50,730 nt of DNA from an uncultured Akkermansia sp. (GCA_947632055.1 CANRNS010000004.1:1-50730); one strand, 5' to 3'. Positions 9,317 through 17,810 are shown, counted from the stretch's first letter. The notes: generated by a model from the sequence alone, not told the origin. Translations and numbers: made by a program.

Positions 9317-9330
9317 ATTGATATCGGGTT

Positions 9331-9912
9331 TTATTTTTTGATGTAAACTTCTTGCTTACGCACAAGGCGCCCTTGCACGCAAAGCCCAAGCGAAACTTTT
9401 CTTGTGATACGCGGCGTGCTGCCCGTAGGCAACCCTTCCTCCACGCGGATAGCTCGTTGCTTCTCCGGATTCCATTCGTCAAGGTCGATCAACTCGCAAT
9501 CCAACGACTCCAGCTGGCGCCGCAACTCGGCACAGATTTTTTTCAACTGCACCACATCAAACTCATCATCAGAACGCAAACTGTCCAATTCTGCAAGAGA
9601 GTCTGCCATCTCCACTCCCCAATCCTCCAATCGTCGAGTTATTTGTTCGATTCGATCGCATACCAACTCGCGCACATCTTCCTCGTGAATCTCATGCGTT
9701 AAATCCCCTACCCGTAACCTTTTCGAGGGGGAATTAACATGATCCGCAATTCCTCTCTCATCGTTTTTAAGCTCATTCTCAGGCGAACTATGCCGAATTT
9801 TCAAGATTTGCTCTACTTCTTTTTGTATACGCTCATCCTCCCGGCCGCCCTTTTCTTCAACCGGTATTCGCCTCCAAAAATTTAACATTTGTATCCAGAA
9901 CTTTTTTCCCAT
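9331..9912 (-). CDS. GrpE-like nucleotide exchange factor
   Basis: A 193-residue protein. The last 60 residues resemble the GrpE head: LIDLDEWNPEKQRAIRV aligns with the GrpE pattern around FDPxxHEAV, and RKVSLGLCVQGRLVRKQEVY aligns with the closing beta strands (usually QKGYxxxxRVLRPAxV). The preceding region (about 85-140) is helical, as in the GrpE stalk. The N-terminal 70 residues are charged and unlike GrpE. This is a divergent paralogue, probably dedicated to the Hsp70-Sel1 protein four genes downstream. It is the first gene of the minus-strand unit; a purine-rich GGAAAGGG lies just upstream of the ATG, with A+T-rich DNA beyond. The GrpE call is from alignment by eye. Confidence 0.6.
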   Translation of the reverse strand: MGKKFWIQMLNFWRRIPVEEKGGREDERIQKEVEQILKIRHSSPENELKNDERGIADHVNSPSKRLRVGDLTHEIHEEDVRELVCDRIEQITRRLEDWGVEMADSLAELDSLRSDDEFDVVQLKKICAELRRQLESLDCELIDLDEWNPEKQRAIRVEEGLPTGSTPRITRKVSLGLCVQGRLVRKQEVYIKK

Positions 9913-10196
9913 TTTTTATTTCCCTTTCCTATCGCACTTTTTCTTTATTTTTAAAAGTTTTTTAGTCTAGCGTCATAAAATATAATTGGCGCTTAAAGAT
10001 GAATTATTGACACAGGGGGGCATGAATGATGACACAAGCCGGATTTATCGGATATCCTTCCATTAATTTTGAAGTTCTTATGTGGCTGTTTATTTCCCAT
10101 TCAACACCGTTCATCAACATTTCTCGTTTCCGTCAGTTTCCACACCTTCACTCCATCATTGATGCGTCACGGTAGCTTGAATACGATACTGAGATT

Positions 10197-10220
10197 ATCT
10201 CTTTTCGAAAGAGATGCGCA
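10197..10220. repeat. Palindromic repeat, copy A
   Basis: An 8-bp inverted repeat, ATCTCTTT-TCG-AAAGAGAT, followed by GCGCA. The same arms and the same GCGCA tail recur at 10364-10387 with the central trinucleotide reversed (CGA). It could be a regulator binding site or a short mobile palindrome. Confidence 0.7.
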
Positions 10221-10363
10221 CTTCGTGAAATATAAATCATTCATATTTAGATTGTTTTATAAAAATATCGCAAAATATCTACTAACTCATATAAAAAAGT
10301 TAACATAGAAAAACTCTGCCTTGCCCCAGAAAAATCACAACTTTTCTAATTTTTATACTGGAC

Positions 10364-10387
10364 ATCTCTTTCGAAAAGAGATGCGCA
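10364..10387. repeat. Palindromic repeat, copy B
   Basis: Inverted repeat ATCTCTTT-CGA-AAAGAGAT followed by GCGCA, matching copy A 167 bp to the left. The palindromic core of B is the reverse complement of the core of A, while the GCGCA tail keeps the same orientation. Confidence 0.7.
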
Positions 10388-10435
10388 TGCTGTGGAACAC
10401 GAGCAGCCGCAGAGCAATCGCATGAGGACTGTGGT

Positions 10436-10530
10436 TGCTATTTGCGGTATATGATGTACAAATTACTATTTGTTGATTATGTTTGCGTTGTGCATGTTTT
10501 TACGGATTGTTAAAACCTGTAATTCACCGC
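10436..10530 (+). repeat. Dispersed intergenic repeat, copy 1
   Basis: It contains the core TTTGTTGATTATGTTTGCG followed by TTGTGCATGTTTTTACGGA. This matches similar cores at about 15261, 20985, 23535, 35080, 46935 and 48640 (minus). All copies are intergenic. Confidence 0.55.
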
Positions 10531-10796
10531 CTCCTTCGCGTGCTCCCTACCTGGGGCCGTCGACCGCTTTTCCTCAAACTCGCTCCACGAGTTTTCGCTC
10601 CTGCAGGGCAAAAACGATCGCTTTTGGTCAAACTGACATTGCAGCCGTCGGCAGTTATATCCATAGGAACGCAATGGGATGAATTGAATAGGGTCTGAGA
10701 AGATTCTATTGGGATACGTGTGCCCTTTCTCCTTTCCCTTCCTGATTGGGCTTGAAAAAAGGAGAAAGGAGCGTATCATACCGCCATGGACAGGCT

Positions 10797-13472
10797 ATGA
10801 TGGAGCGCATGGACAGCGAACAGGTCGGGCTGTGGGACGCGGTAGAGCCGCCACGAACAACTTGGCAGGTGCGAGCGGCGGGAAGCGCGCTGGCGCTGGG
10901 CGGGCTGCTGCTCTTTCTAGCGCTGCTCACATACCGACCGGCAGAAGTGGGCTGGGACGCGCTGCGGCCGACGGGACAAGACGCGCAGCCGGGGTGCAGC
11001 AATTGGCTGGGGAATGTGGGGCTCTACGCGGCGGGCGTCATGTACTGGATGCTGGGAGCGGCGGCGCTCTACGGAGCCCTGCTGCTGCAAGTGCCGGCGT
11101 GGGGGATGGCTCTATTTCCGGAGGAGCAACGCCGAGGGCAATGGATCGCGCTGGTGGTGATGCTTTTCACAGCGAGTTGGGCGATGGCGGTGCAGCCATG
11201 GATGCTCAGCGACTGGGCGCAGGATCTCGGTCTGCGCAGTGTAGGCGGCTGGGTAGGCTACTTGGGAGGGTCCTGCATGCTGGGGCCCGTTATGGGGATC
11301 TATTGGGCGCTCGAGCTGTTGCTTGTCGCGCACGCGATTGCCCTTATTTACCTGGCGAGGCTCACCCCCTTGGCGCTCTACCGGGCGGAGAAGCGGGAGA
11401 TGAGTGCGTGGCTCGCTCGCTGGAGGGAAAAGAGGCGTATGGCCCACGAGATGCGCCAAAAGGAAGCCCTGGCCTGGCGCGTGGAGGACGCGCCGGACGA
11501 AGCACCAGCGACCGATGCCCGCTCGAAGCAAGCCAATTTACCCCTGCGTCAGACTTCCGAGCCTTCCCCCGTGCGAACGCAAACAGTCACTCCACCTGTA
11601 GCAACGCCGCGCCGCAGGACGCCGGCACGTCCCATCCAAGGCGACAATTTGTTGGATTTGAGCGATGAAGATGAGGAAGCTCCGCGCTTCAACAATGCCC
11701 TGCCAATGGACGAGCAAGAGGCGGAAGAGGAAGACAGCTTCCTCGTGAACAAGGAGAAGACACAATCCATCGCGGAGCACTTCAACGCGCCGAAAACCGC
11801 CGCCAAAGCAACGAAGAAAAAACCCGCCGCCGTACGCCCGCCCAAAGCGGCATCGACCCGAAAGCTCCAACCCGCCAAAGATCCTTACCCGCTGCCGCCG
11901 TATGATTTGCTGAGGTATGAACCAGTGTCGGAGGCCGTGCGCGAGCGAGCGCGAGAAGAGACGCACGAAACCCAGGCCATCATTATGGATACGCTGGAAG
12001 CCTTCAATATCGCCGTACAGCCAGGGGACATCACCCGCGGACCGAGTGTGACACGCTACGAGTTTTCTGTGCCCCGCGGACAGTCGGTGAAGGCGGTAGC
12101 CGGGAAGAGCAAAGATATCATGGCCGTCACGGAGAGCGCTTCCGTGAACATTCTCGCGCCGATACCCGGTAAATCAACCGTGGGAGTGGAGCTGGAGAAC
12201 TTCGAGAAGGAGCCGGTATACTTGCGCGAGCTGCTGCAATCGCCCGAATTCCACAACCCGAAGCTGCGCATTCCCGTGGCGCTCGGCAAGGATGTGTACG
12301 GCCACCCCGTCATCGGCGACCTGGCGGCCATGCCGCACGTGCTGGTGGCAGGCTCCACGGGTTCCGGAAAGTCAGTCTGCATCAACAGCATGCTCGTCTC
12401 GTTCCTCTACAAATTCCGTCCGGACGAGCTGCGGCTGGTGCTCGTGGACCCCAAAGTGGTGGAGATGCAGCCCTACAAAAAGCTGCCGCACCTCGCCGTG
12501 CCGGTGGTGACTGATCCCACGCGCGTGATCGGCGCGCTGCGCTGGGCGGTCAACGAGATGGAACACCGCTACAAACTTTTCAGCAAAATGGGCGTGCGCA
12601 ATTTGGAGGATTACAACAACCTCCCCCCGGACGCTCAGCCGGTGGATACCAACGAGGAAGAGGCCAACGGGCAGGAAAACCCGGACGCCGAAGATGCCAT
12701 TGTACGCGACGTGGAGCAATCGCAAGGAGTTGATCTCCCCCCCGAGGATGAGCAGGAGGAGCTGGATTTCGAGGACGATGCCACAATCCCCGCCCATCTC
12801 CCCTACATTGTCATCGTGATTGATGAGTTAGCCGACCTCATGATGCAGGTAAAACAGGACTTGGAGATCTACATCGGACGCCTCACTCAAAAGGCGCGCG
12901 CGGCGGGTCTGCACCTCATCGTGGCCACGCAATCACCCAGGGCTCAAGTGGTCACCGGCATCATCAAGACGAACCTGCCCTCGCGCATCGCGCTGAAGGT
13001 GTCCAGCCAGCTGGATTCGAGGGTTATTCTGGACGAGGGCGGGGCGGAAAACCTGCTGGGGAAGGGAGACCTGCTCTTCCTGCCGCCCGGCGGACCCAGC
13101 AAGATGGCGCGAGCGCAGGGCGCTTTTGTTTCGGATGCGGAAATTGCTTCCATCATCCACCATTGCGCCTCACACGCCAAGCAAAACTTCGTGCAAAGTG
13201 CGGCCAATGCCATCAACAACGCCGCCGAGGTGGGCAAATCCTCTGCCAAGGGCGCGCCTCCCGGCCCCTGCGGCGATGATGAAGAACTGTACACGCGTTG
13301 CGTCAACCTCGTGATCTCGGAGCGCAAGGCCAGCACCTCCCTGCTGCAACGCCGCTTCTCCATCGGCTACGGAAAGGCCGCCAAGATCATTGACATGATG
13401 GAGGAACGCGGCGTCATCTCGCCGCCCGGCGAGGCAAACAGAGCGCGCGAGGTGCTTGTGGACAGGCCGTAG
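10797..13472 (+). CDS. ftsK: DNA translocase FtsK
   Basis: A septum-located ATPase that pumps chromosomal DNA and activates XerCD recombination at division. From the ATG at 10797 it has 891 residues, with about four N-terminal membrane helices (roughly residues 15-215) and a Pro/Ala/Lys-rich linker to about 360. The motor has Walker A AGSTGSGKSV (about 517-526) and Walker B IVIVIDELADLM. The C-terminal winged-helix gamma domain (STSLLQRRFSIGYGKAAKII) recognises KOPS. An acidic insert of about 55 residues (rich in Glu/Asp, about 610-665) sits between HRYKLFSKMGVRNLEDYN and the Walker B strand. The start is uncertain: an upstream in-frame TTG at 10746 would add 17 residues, and the nearest AAAGGAG is too far from the ATG. 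Confidence 0.93.
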   Translation: MMERMDSEQVGLWDAVEPPRTTWQVRAAGSALALGGLLLFLALLTYRPAEVGWDALRPTGQDAQPGCSNWLGNVGLYAAGVMYWMLGAAALYGALLLQVPAWGMALFPEEQRRGQWIALVVMLFTASWAMAVQPWMLSDWAQDLGLRSVGGWVGYLGGSCMLGPVMGIYWALELLLVAHAIALIYLARLTPLALYRAEKREMSAWLARWREKRRMAHEMRQKEALAWRVEDAPDEAPATDARSKQANLPLRQTSEPSPVRTQTVTPPVATPRRRTPARPIQGDNLLDLSDEDEEAPRFNNALPMDEQEAEEEDSFLVNKEKTQSIAEHFNAPKTAAKATKKKPAAVRPPKAASTRKLQPAKDPYPLPPYDLLRYEPVSEAVRERAREETHETQAIIMDTLEAFNIAVQPGDITRGPSVTRYEFSVPRGQSVKAVAGKSKDIMAVTESASVNILAPIPGKSTVGVELENFEKEPVYLRELLQSPEFHNPKLRIPVALGKDVYGHPVIGDLAAMPHVLVAGSTGSGKSVCINSMLVSFLYKFRPDELRLVLVDPKVVEMQPYKKLPHLAVPVVTDPTRVIGALRWAVNEMEHRYKLFSKMGVRNLEDYNNLPPDAQPVDTNEEEANGQENPDAEDAIVRDVEQSQGVDLPPEDEQEELDFEDDATIPAHLPYIVIVIDELADLMMQVKQDLEIYIGRLTQKARAAGLHLIVATQSPRAQVVTGIIKTNLPSRIALKVSSQLDSRVILDEGGAENLLGKGDLLFLPPGGPSKMARAQGAFVSDAEIASIIHHCASHAKQNFVQSAANAINNAAEVGKSSAKGAPPGPCGDDEELYTRCVNLVISERKASTSLLQRRFSIGYGKAAKIIDMMEERGVISPPGEANRAREVLVDRP

Positions 13473-13618
13473 GAGGCACGAGGATATAAAAATCCACGGA
13501 CAGTTTCTCCATTTCCTCCGTGCGGCAAGTCCGTTGAAGAGTGCGTCCGAATGAATGGGAGCCACTTCTTCGTCCTGCGCACGTGGAAGGCCCGGGTTTG
13601 CCCGCTTCGCACGCCAAG

Positions 13619-15163
13619 TTATTCATGCACGACTTGAACGTCGTAACCAAAGATTGTGGTAAAGAGGTCGGCTTTGGAACGCAGGGCCAAGTTTTCGATG
13701 GTGAGGTCATGCACGCCTTTGACGACGAGTTCAAGCTGCCGAGCATTGAAGCGCACAGAGAATTGGGAGATGCGCTGGGAATGGGCGCGCTCCATGGCGT
13801 CCGCCACGCGCAGGAGAGCGGCGAGTTTTTGGAGGCGAAGACGGTCGGCCTGGCTAAGCAGAGCATAGAAGTAATCCTCCGTGGTAGGGGCGCCGTGACG
13901 ATGGTAGCGAGCAAGCATGCCGATGAACTCGACATCCCGCCGGGATAGCCCGAAGATCTCGGAGTTGAGAATGATGTACTGTCCGTGGCGGTGGTGAGCC
14001 TTGGGATTGATGAAAGTGCCTACTTCGTGCAGGATGGCGGCTACCTTGAGGAGCAGGCGATCGTGGCGACTGAGGCGGTGCAGCTCCTGGAGCTGGTCAA
14101 AGAGGGAAATGGCGAGTTTGCGCACATGCCGCGCGTGGGTGCGGTCCACTTTGTAGCGGTCTGCCAACAGCAGGGAAAAATGGATGACCTCTTGCTCGAG
14201 GGCGAAGTTATCCTGGCGCGCGGGCAAGAGGTTGCGCAAGAAAGCCCCGCTGTACGGCTCTTGCGGAAAAAGGAGCTGACGAGCGCGAAACTCCTGGGCG
14301 ATATCATGGAACATAATGACCGAGGGGAGCAGAGCGCCCACGCCGGCGTAATTTTCATCAAACTTCTCCATACGTTGGTCGACGGAAAGAGAAACTAGGA
14401 GGGCGGCCAGCTTTTGCAAATCGGCGGGCGCAACAGCATCCTGCGCGAAAACGGGAGCGTGGATCCGGTGGAAGTCCGGCCCGAAGACGACCATGGTGGC
14501 CGGGCGCTCGGGGAGGGCTGATTCGGCATCGTGGAAGAGTTGCTCCACAACGCCGCGGATATGCTCACGAATGAGGGAAGATTCCAGATCCGCCGCGCCG
14601 GAAGCAACATCGCCGATGGACACCCCGGTGCGGTGCGCGCCCATGCGGTAACTGGCGTAGTAAGTGATGCGCCCGTGGTCGAACACGAGGAGTCGCGTAT
14701 TGCCCGGTCCGACATGCAGCACGGGAATGCTCTGGTCGGCCAGCTCCGGGTGATCCGTGAGCAGTTCTTTCATGTTCAGGTAGAGCAGACGCGTCATCTC
14801 CCCGTCGTCCATGACTTCCAGATCCAGGCCGCAAGAATTGAGCAGGCGATTCATGACGGCATCCATGAATCGGATGCTTATCAGCACATTGCTGCCGAGC
14901 AATCGCGGAGTGATGTCCTTGCCGTATTCCTTCAGCAGCGTCTTGTAGCCATTGATAATATGCACACAGCGATCCATCGTTTCGCGCCGTATAACGCCGC
15001 CGGAAAACACATCCTTGGCCAGTTCCACCGGCTGGCTGAGCACATCCAGCACGCGTACACCGCTCGCGGATGACTCGGCTACCATCATCGAAACGGCATC
15101 CGCGCCGATGAAAATGACGGCTTGCACTTGGGGGGCTGAATGGGAAGGAGCGGGGGCGTTCAT
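13619..15163 (-). CDS. Ppx/GppA phosphatase-like protein with HD domain, probably degenerate
   Basis: A 514-residue protein with the layout of long exopolyphosphatase/pppGpp phosphohydrolases: an actin-like half (1-300) and an HD-like half (about 320-510). The actin-like half lacks the usual DxGSNS loop (FIGADAVSMMV, 18-28) and the GGGSTE loop (HVGPGNTRLLV, 150-160). The HD half keeps the overall pattern (AAILHEVG, KAHHRHGQYIILNS, ARYHRHG), but the His-Asp doublet is His379-Glu380. Ppx/GppA enzymes remove phosphate from polyphosphate or pppGpp; given these losses it may be a sensor rather than an enzyme. It is convergent with ftsK. The family assignment is firm and activity is doubtful. Confidence 0.85.
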   Translation of the reverse strand: MNAPAPSHSAPQVQAVIFIGADAVSMMVAESSASGVRVLDVLSQPVELAKDVFSGGVIRRETMDRCVHIINGYKTLLKEYGKDITPRLLGSNVLISIRFMDAVMNRLLNSCGLDLEVMDDGEMTRLLYLNMKELLTDHPELADQSIPVLHVGPGNTRLLVFDHGRITYYASYRMGAHRTGVSIGDVASGAADLESSLIREHIRGVVEQLFHDAESALPERPATMVVFGPDFHRIHAPVFAQDAVAPADLQKLAALLVSLSVDQRMEKFDENYAGVGALLPSVIMFHDIAQEFRARQLLFPQEPYSGAFLRNLLPARQDNFALEQEVIHFSLLLADRYKVDRTHARHVRKLAISLFDQLQELHRLSRHDRLLLKVAAILHEVGTFINPKAHHRHGQYIILNSEIFGLSRRDVEFIGMLARYHRHGAPTTEDYFYALLSQADRLRLQKLAALLRVADAMERAHSQRISQFSVRFNARQLELVVKGVHDLTIENLALRSKADLFTTIFGYDVQVVHE

Positions 15164-15206
15164 GCGTACTCATCCTACTCCACCGGACAGGACAAAGCAA
15201 GGGATT

Positions 15207-15234
15207 TTTACATGGTAAACGCATGTAAACATGC
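15207..15234. promoter_or_regulatory. Nested inverted repeat upstream of the ppx-like gene
   Basis: TTTACATG and CATGTAAA are separated by 7 bp, and GCATGT/ACATGC overlaps the right arm. The location, 44-71 bp upstream of the ppx-like start, is suitable for an operator. The binding protein is unknown. Confidence 0.35.
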
Positions 15235-15235
15235 G

Positions 15236-15332
15236 CTTGCTGTTTTCGATTTAGAACCTACGATTTATTGATCATGTGTGCGTTGTGCAATTTTCAAATC
15301 ATGAACGTATCCAGTCAGGGGATTGAAAGCCA
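15236..15332 (+). repeat. Dispersed intergenic repeat, copy 2
   Basis: The core CGATTTATTGATCATGTGTG and following GTTGTGCAATTTTC, ATGAACGTATCC and CAGTCAGGGGATTG line up with copies 3 and 4. A block AACTTCTCTCAAACGCGTTT at 15417-15436 matches the end of copy 4, suggesting an internal insertion of about 90 bp. Confidence 0.6.
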
Positions 15333-15563
15333 TCATCATCATGACGATCTGTTGTCATCATTTTTGATGCGTATCATCGGTGATATCAGCCAACAAGAGT
15401 CTTTTCTCCGTTGATGAACTTCTCTCAAACGCGTTTGCCCGAAATCATCGCATTTTCTTCTTGAGAAAAAGGATCAAAAGAGTATGATTCGGAGCGGGAG
15501 GAACGCTTCTCCCTGCTCTCCCCTCCACCTGAACGACCATCGCCAACAAACACCCTGATATAT

Positions 15564-16121
15564 ATGGACGAACAACTCAAACAGCTAGGCGAGCGTTTGC
15601 GCGGTCTGCGCGATGTACTCGATATCCCCAGCAGCGAGATTGCCGCAACCATCGGCATTGACGTCGATAAATACGAACGAATTGAGAAAGGCGAGCTGGA
15701 CATCACGATTTCCAATCTCATGAAAATCGCCCACAAATACGGTTTGTCCGCTGAAGAACTCATGTTCGCCGAAACTCCCCACATGAAATCGTACTCCGTG
15801 GTACGCAAAGGACAAGGGGTCTCTGTTGAACGCACCAAGGCATACAATTACCGCAGCCTTGTGAGCGGCTTCCGTAACCACAAGGCGGATGTCTTTCTCG
15901 TCACGGTGGAACCCAAGCCCTCCGCCCGCATCATCTACAAGAGTTCGCACGCCGGGCAGGAGTTCAATTACGTGCTTGCCGGCAAAATGATGTTTTACAT
16001 CGGGAGCAAATCCATTATGCTGGATGAAGGCGACAGCATCTACCTGGATGCCACAGAACCGCACGGCATGCTGGCCATGGGCGACAAAGCCGCCCAAATT
16101 CTGACTTTCAGCGTTGAGTAA
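15564..16121 (+). CDS. XRE-family regulator with C-terminal cupin
   Basis: A 185-residue protein. Residues 4-65 form an XRE helix-turn-helix (LGERLRGLRDVLDIPSSEIA, then KYERIEKGELDITISNLMKI). Residues 105-185 form a small cupin barrel (AGQEFNYVLAGKMMFYIGSK, then GDSIYLDATEPHGMLA). This architecture is common for regulators that sense a small molecule through the cupin. It lies 18 bp upstream of an acyl-CoA synthetase on the same strand, a recurring pair in anaerobes, so it probably controls that gene in response to a carboxylic acid or CoA ester (inference). The upstream region carries a 12-bp palindrome and a dispersed repeat. Confidence 0.9.
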   Translation: MDEQLKQLGERLRGLRDVLDIPSSEIAATIGIDVDKYERIEKGELDITISNLMKIAHKYGLSAEELMFAETPHMKSYSVVRKGQGVSVERTKAYNYRSLVSGFRNHKADVFLVTVEPKPSARIIYKSSHAGQEFNYVLAGKMMFYIGSKSIMLDEGDSIYLDATEPHGMLAMGDKAAQILTFSVE

Positions 16122-16139
16122 TATCCAAACAGAGTCGCC

Positions 16140-17810
16140 ATGATTGAACGTTTCTTGAAACAGACGCATTTTGAGTCCATTGAAGACTACAACGAACATC
16201 TCGAGTTCATCATCCCGCAGAACTTCAACTTTGCCTACGATGTTATGGATGCCTGGGCTCTTGAAGCCCCCGATAAACTCGCTCTTCTCTGGACCAATGA
16301 CCAGGGGGAGGAAATCCGCACCACATTCGCCGAGTTGAAGGAGCAAACCGACCATGCTGCAAGCTACCTGATGTCGCTGGGCATCGGAAAAAACGACCCG
16401 GTGATGCTCATCTTGAAGCGCCGCTACGAATGGTGGGTCGTGATGCTCGCGCTGCACAAAATCGGCGCTGTGGTCATACCCGCCACGCACATGCTCACCA
16501 AGCACGATATCGTCTATCGCAACACGCGCGCTTCGGTGAAGGCGATTATTTGCGTGGACGACCCGTACGTAGTGAGCCAGATCCGCGCCGCCGCCGCCGA
16601 TAGTCCCACCGTCCAACATTACATCACCATCGCTGACCATGGCAAGCCCATCCCCGATGGTTTTCGCGATTGGCAGACCGAATGGCGCAAGGCTCCTCCT
16701 TTCTGCAAACCGGCCTCTGTCAACTCCAACGAGGATACCATGCTCATGTACTTTACCAGCGGCACGAGCGGCGAACCCAATATGGTAGCCCATGACTACC
16801 TGTATGCCTTGGGACACCTCACGACCGGCGTGTTCTGGCATCATCTGCACGAGCATTCACTGCACCTCACCGTGGCTGACACCGGCTGGGGCAAAGCCGT
16901 GTGGGGCAAGTTTTACGGTCAGTGGTTTGCCGGGGCCACCGTATTTGTATTTGACCACGAAAAGTTCAACGCCGACACCCTGCTGCGCCAGATTGAAAAA
17001 TACAAGGTGACGAGCTTCTGCGCGCCTCCCACCATCTACCGCTTCATGATTCGCGAGGATCTGTCGAAATACGACCTCTCCAGCCTGGAATACTGCACCA
17101 CGGCTGGCGAAGCGCTCAACCCTGCCGTCTTCGACAAGTTCAAGGAGAAAACGGGAATCAGCATGATGGAAGGATTCGGGCAAACGGAAACCACCATGAC
17201 CCTCGGCACCTTCCCGTGGATGACTCCCAAACCGGGATCCATGGGCATTCCCAATGCGCAGTACGACATTGACCTGCTGCGTCCCGACGGCACACGCTGC
17301 GAAGATGGCGAAAAGGGTGAAATTGTGGTGCGCGTAGGCGACCGGAAGCCCATTGGGCTCTTCAAGGAATACCATCGCAACCCCGAACTCACCCGCCGCG
17401 CATGGCACGACGGCATCTATCACACCGGCGATATGGCATGGCGTGATGAGGACGGCTATTACTGGTTTGTCGGGCGCATGGACGACATCATCAAATCCAG
17501 CGGCTACCGCATTGGTCCCTTTGAGGTGGAGAGCGCGCTGATGACCCACCCCGCCGTGGTGGAATGTGCCATCACGGGCGTACCGGATGAGATACGAGGC
17601 ATGGTGGTGAAAGCCACCGTGGTCCTCGGCAAGGAATGGAAAACCAAGGCAGGCGAAGGACTTGTCAAGGAGCTGCAGGAGCATGTGAAGCGGGAGACGG
17701 CTCCCTACAAATACCCCCGAATTGTCGAGTTTGTCGATGAACTGCCCAAGACCATCAGCGGCAAAATTCGCCGCGTGGAAATCCGCGAAAAAGACAGCCT
17801 CAAAGACTAG
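16140..17810 (+). CDS. AMP-dependent acyl-CoA synthetase (medium-chain/acetyl type)
   Basis: A 556-residue member of the ANL superfamily that activates a carboxylate to an acyl-AMP and then acyl-CoA. Motifs: P-loop YFTSGTSGEPNMV (the usual Lys after Pro is Asn), EGFGQTETT, YHTGDMAWRDEDGYYWFVGR, hinge and IKSSGYRIGPFEVES, and the catalytic Lys in KTISGKIRR near the C-terminus. Full length. The overall sequence is closest to the ACSM/medium-chain group that is usually paired with an XRE-cupin regulator. It ends 6 bp before the convergent rlmH stop, leaving almost no room for a terminator. Substrate length cannot be read from the sequence. Confidence 0.9.
   Translation: MIERFLKQTHFESIEDYNEHLEFIIPQNFNFAYDVMDAWALEAPDKLALLWTNDQGEEIRTTFAELKEQTDHAASYLMSLGIGKNDPVMLILKRRYEWWVVMLALHKIGAVVIPATHMLTKHDIVYRNTRASVKAIICVDDPYVVSQIRAAAADSPTVQHYITIADHGKPIPDGFRDWQTEWRKAPPFCKPASVNSNEDTMLMYFTSGTSGEPNMVAHDYLYALGHLTTGVFWHHLHEHSLHLTVADTGWGKAVWGKFYGQWFAGATVFVFDHEKFNADTLLRQIEKYKVTSFCAPPTIYRFMIREDLSKYDLSSLEYCTTAGEALNPAVFDKFKEKTGISMMEGFGQTETTMTLGTFPWMTPKPGSMGIPNAQYDIDLLRPDGTRCEDGEKGEIVVRVGDRKPIGLFKEYHRNPELTRRAWHDGIYHTGDMAWRDEDGYYWFVGRMDDIIKSSGYRIGPFEVESALMTHPAVVECAITGVPDEIRGMVVKATVVLGKEWKTKAGEGLVKELQEHVKRETAPYKYPRIVEFVDELPKTISGKIRRVEIREKDSLKD

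Larger units (their letters stand above)
9913..10796. other. Gene-poor A+T-rich region between the dynamin/Hsp70 unit and ftsK
   Basis: About 880 bp without a supported gene between divergent genes. It must hold the promoter of the minus-strand unit (near 9930-10000) and that of ftsK. It contains two near-identical palindromic elements (10197-10220 and 10364-10387), one copy of the dispersed intergenic repeat (10436-10530) and an A+T-rich stretch (about 10225-10360). Base composition changes here from the A+T-richer cluster on the left to the G+C-rich core on the right. Confidence 0.6.
15164..15563. other. Divergent promoter region between ppx-like and XRE-cupin genes
   Basis: Four hundred bp without a gene. 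It holds an inverted repeat TTTACATG (15207-15214) / CATGTAAA (15222-15229), nested with GCATGT-AA-ACATGC (15221-15234), 44 bp upstream of the ppx-like start. It also holds a dispersed-repeat copy (15236-15332) and the perfect palindrome CAAACGCGTTTG (15426-15437), 126 bp upstream of the XRE-cupin start. No SD is visible before either ATG. Confidence 0.55.

Noticed and set aside
10069..10308. Short plus-strand open frame in the A+T-rich spacer
   Set aside because: No start signal, and it runs across palindromic copy A; composition looks non-coding.
9913..10440. Replication origin in the A+T-rich spacer
   Set aside because: No cluster of DnaA boxes and no dnaA or dnaN gene nearby.
10709..11668. 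Alternative-frame open reading frame inside ftsK
   Set aside because: Gly/Arg/Ala-rich low-complexity translation without motifs; ftsK membrane helices are encoded in the other frame.
13495..13523. Possible terminator hairpin between ftsK and the ppx-like gene (CACGGA/TCCGTG)
   Set aside because: Only 6 bp of stem with a 16-base loop and no T-run.
15585..16856. Long open frame on the minus strand opposite the XRE-cupin and acyl-CoA synthetase genes
   Set aside because: It is His/Val-rich with no domain, and the opposite strand encodes clear conserved families. It is a G+C-driven shadow frame.
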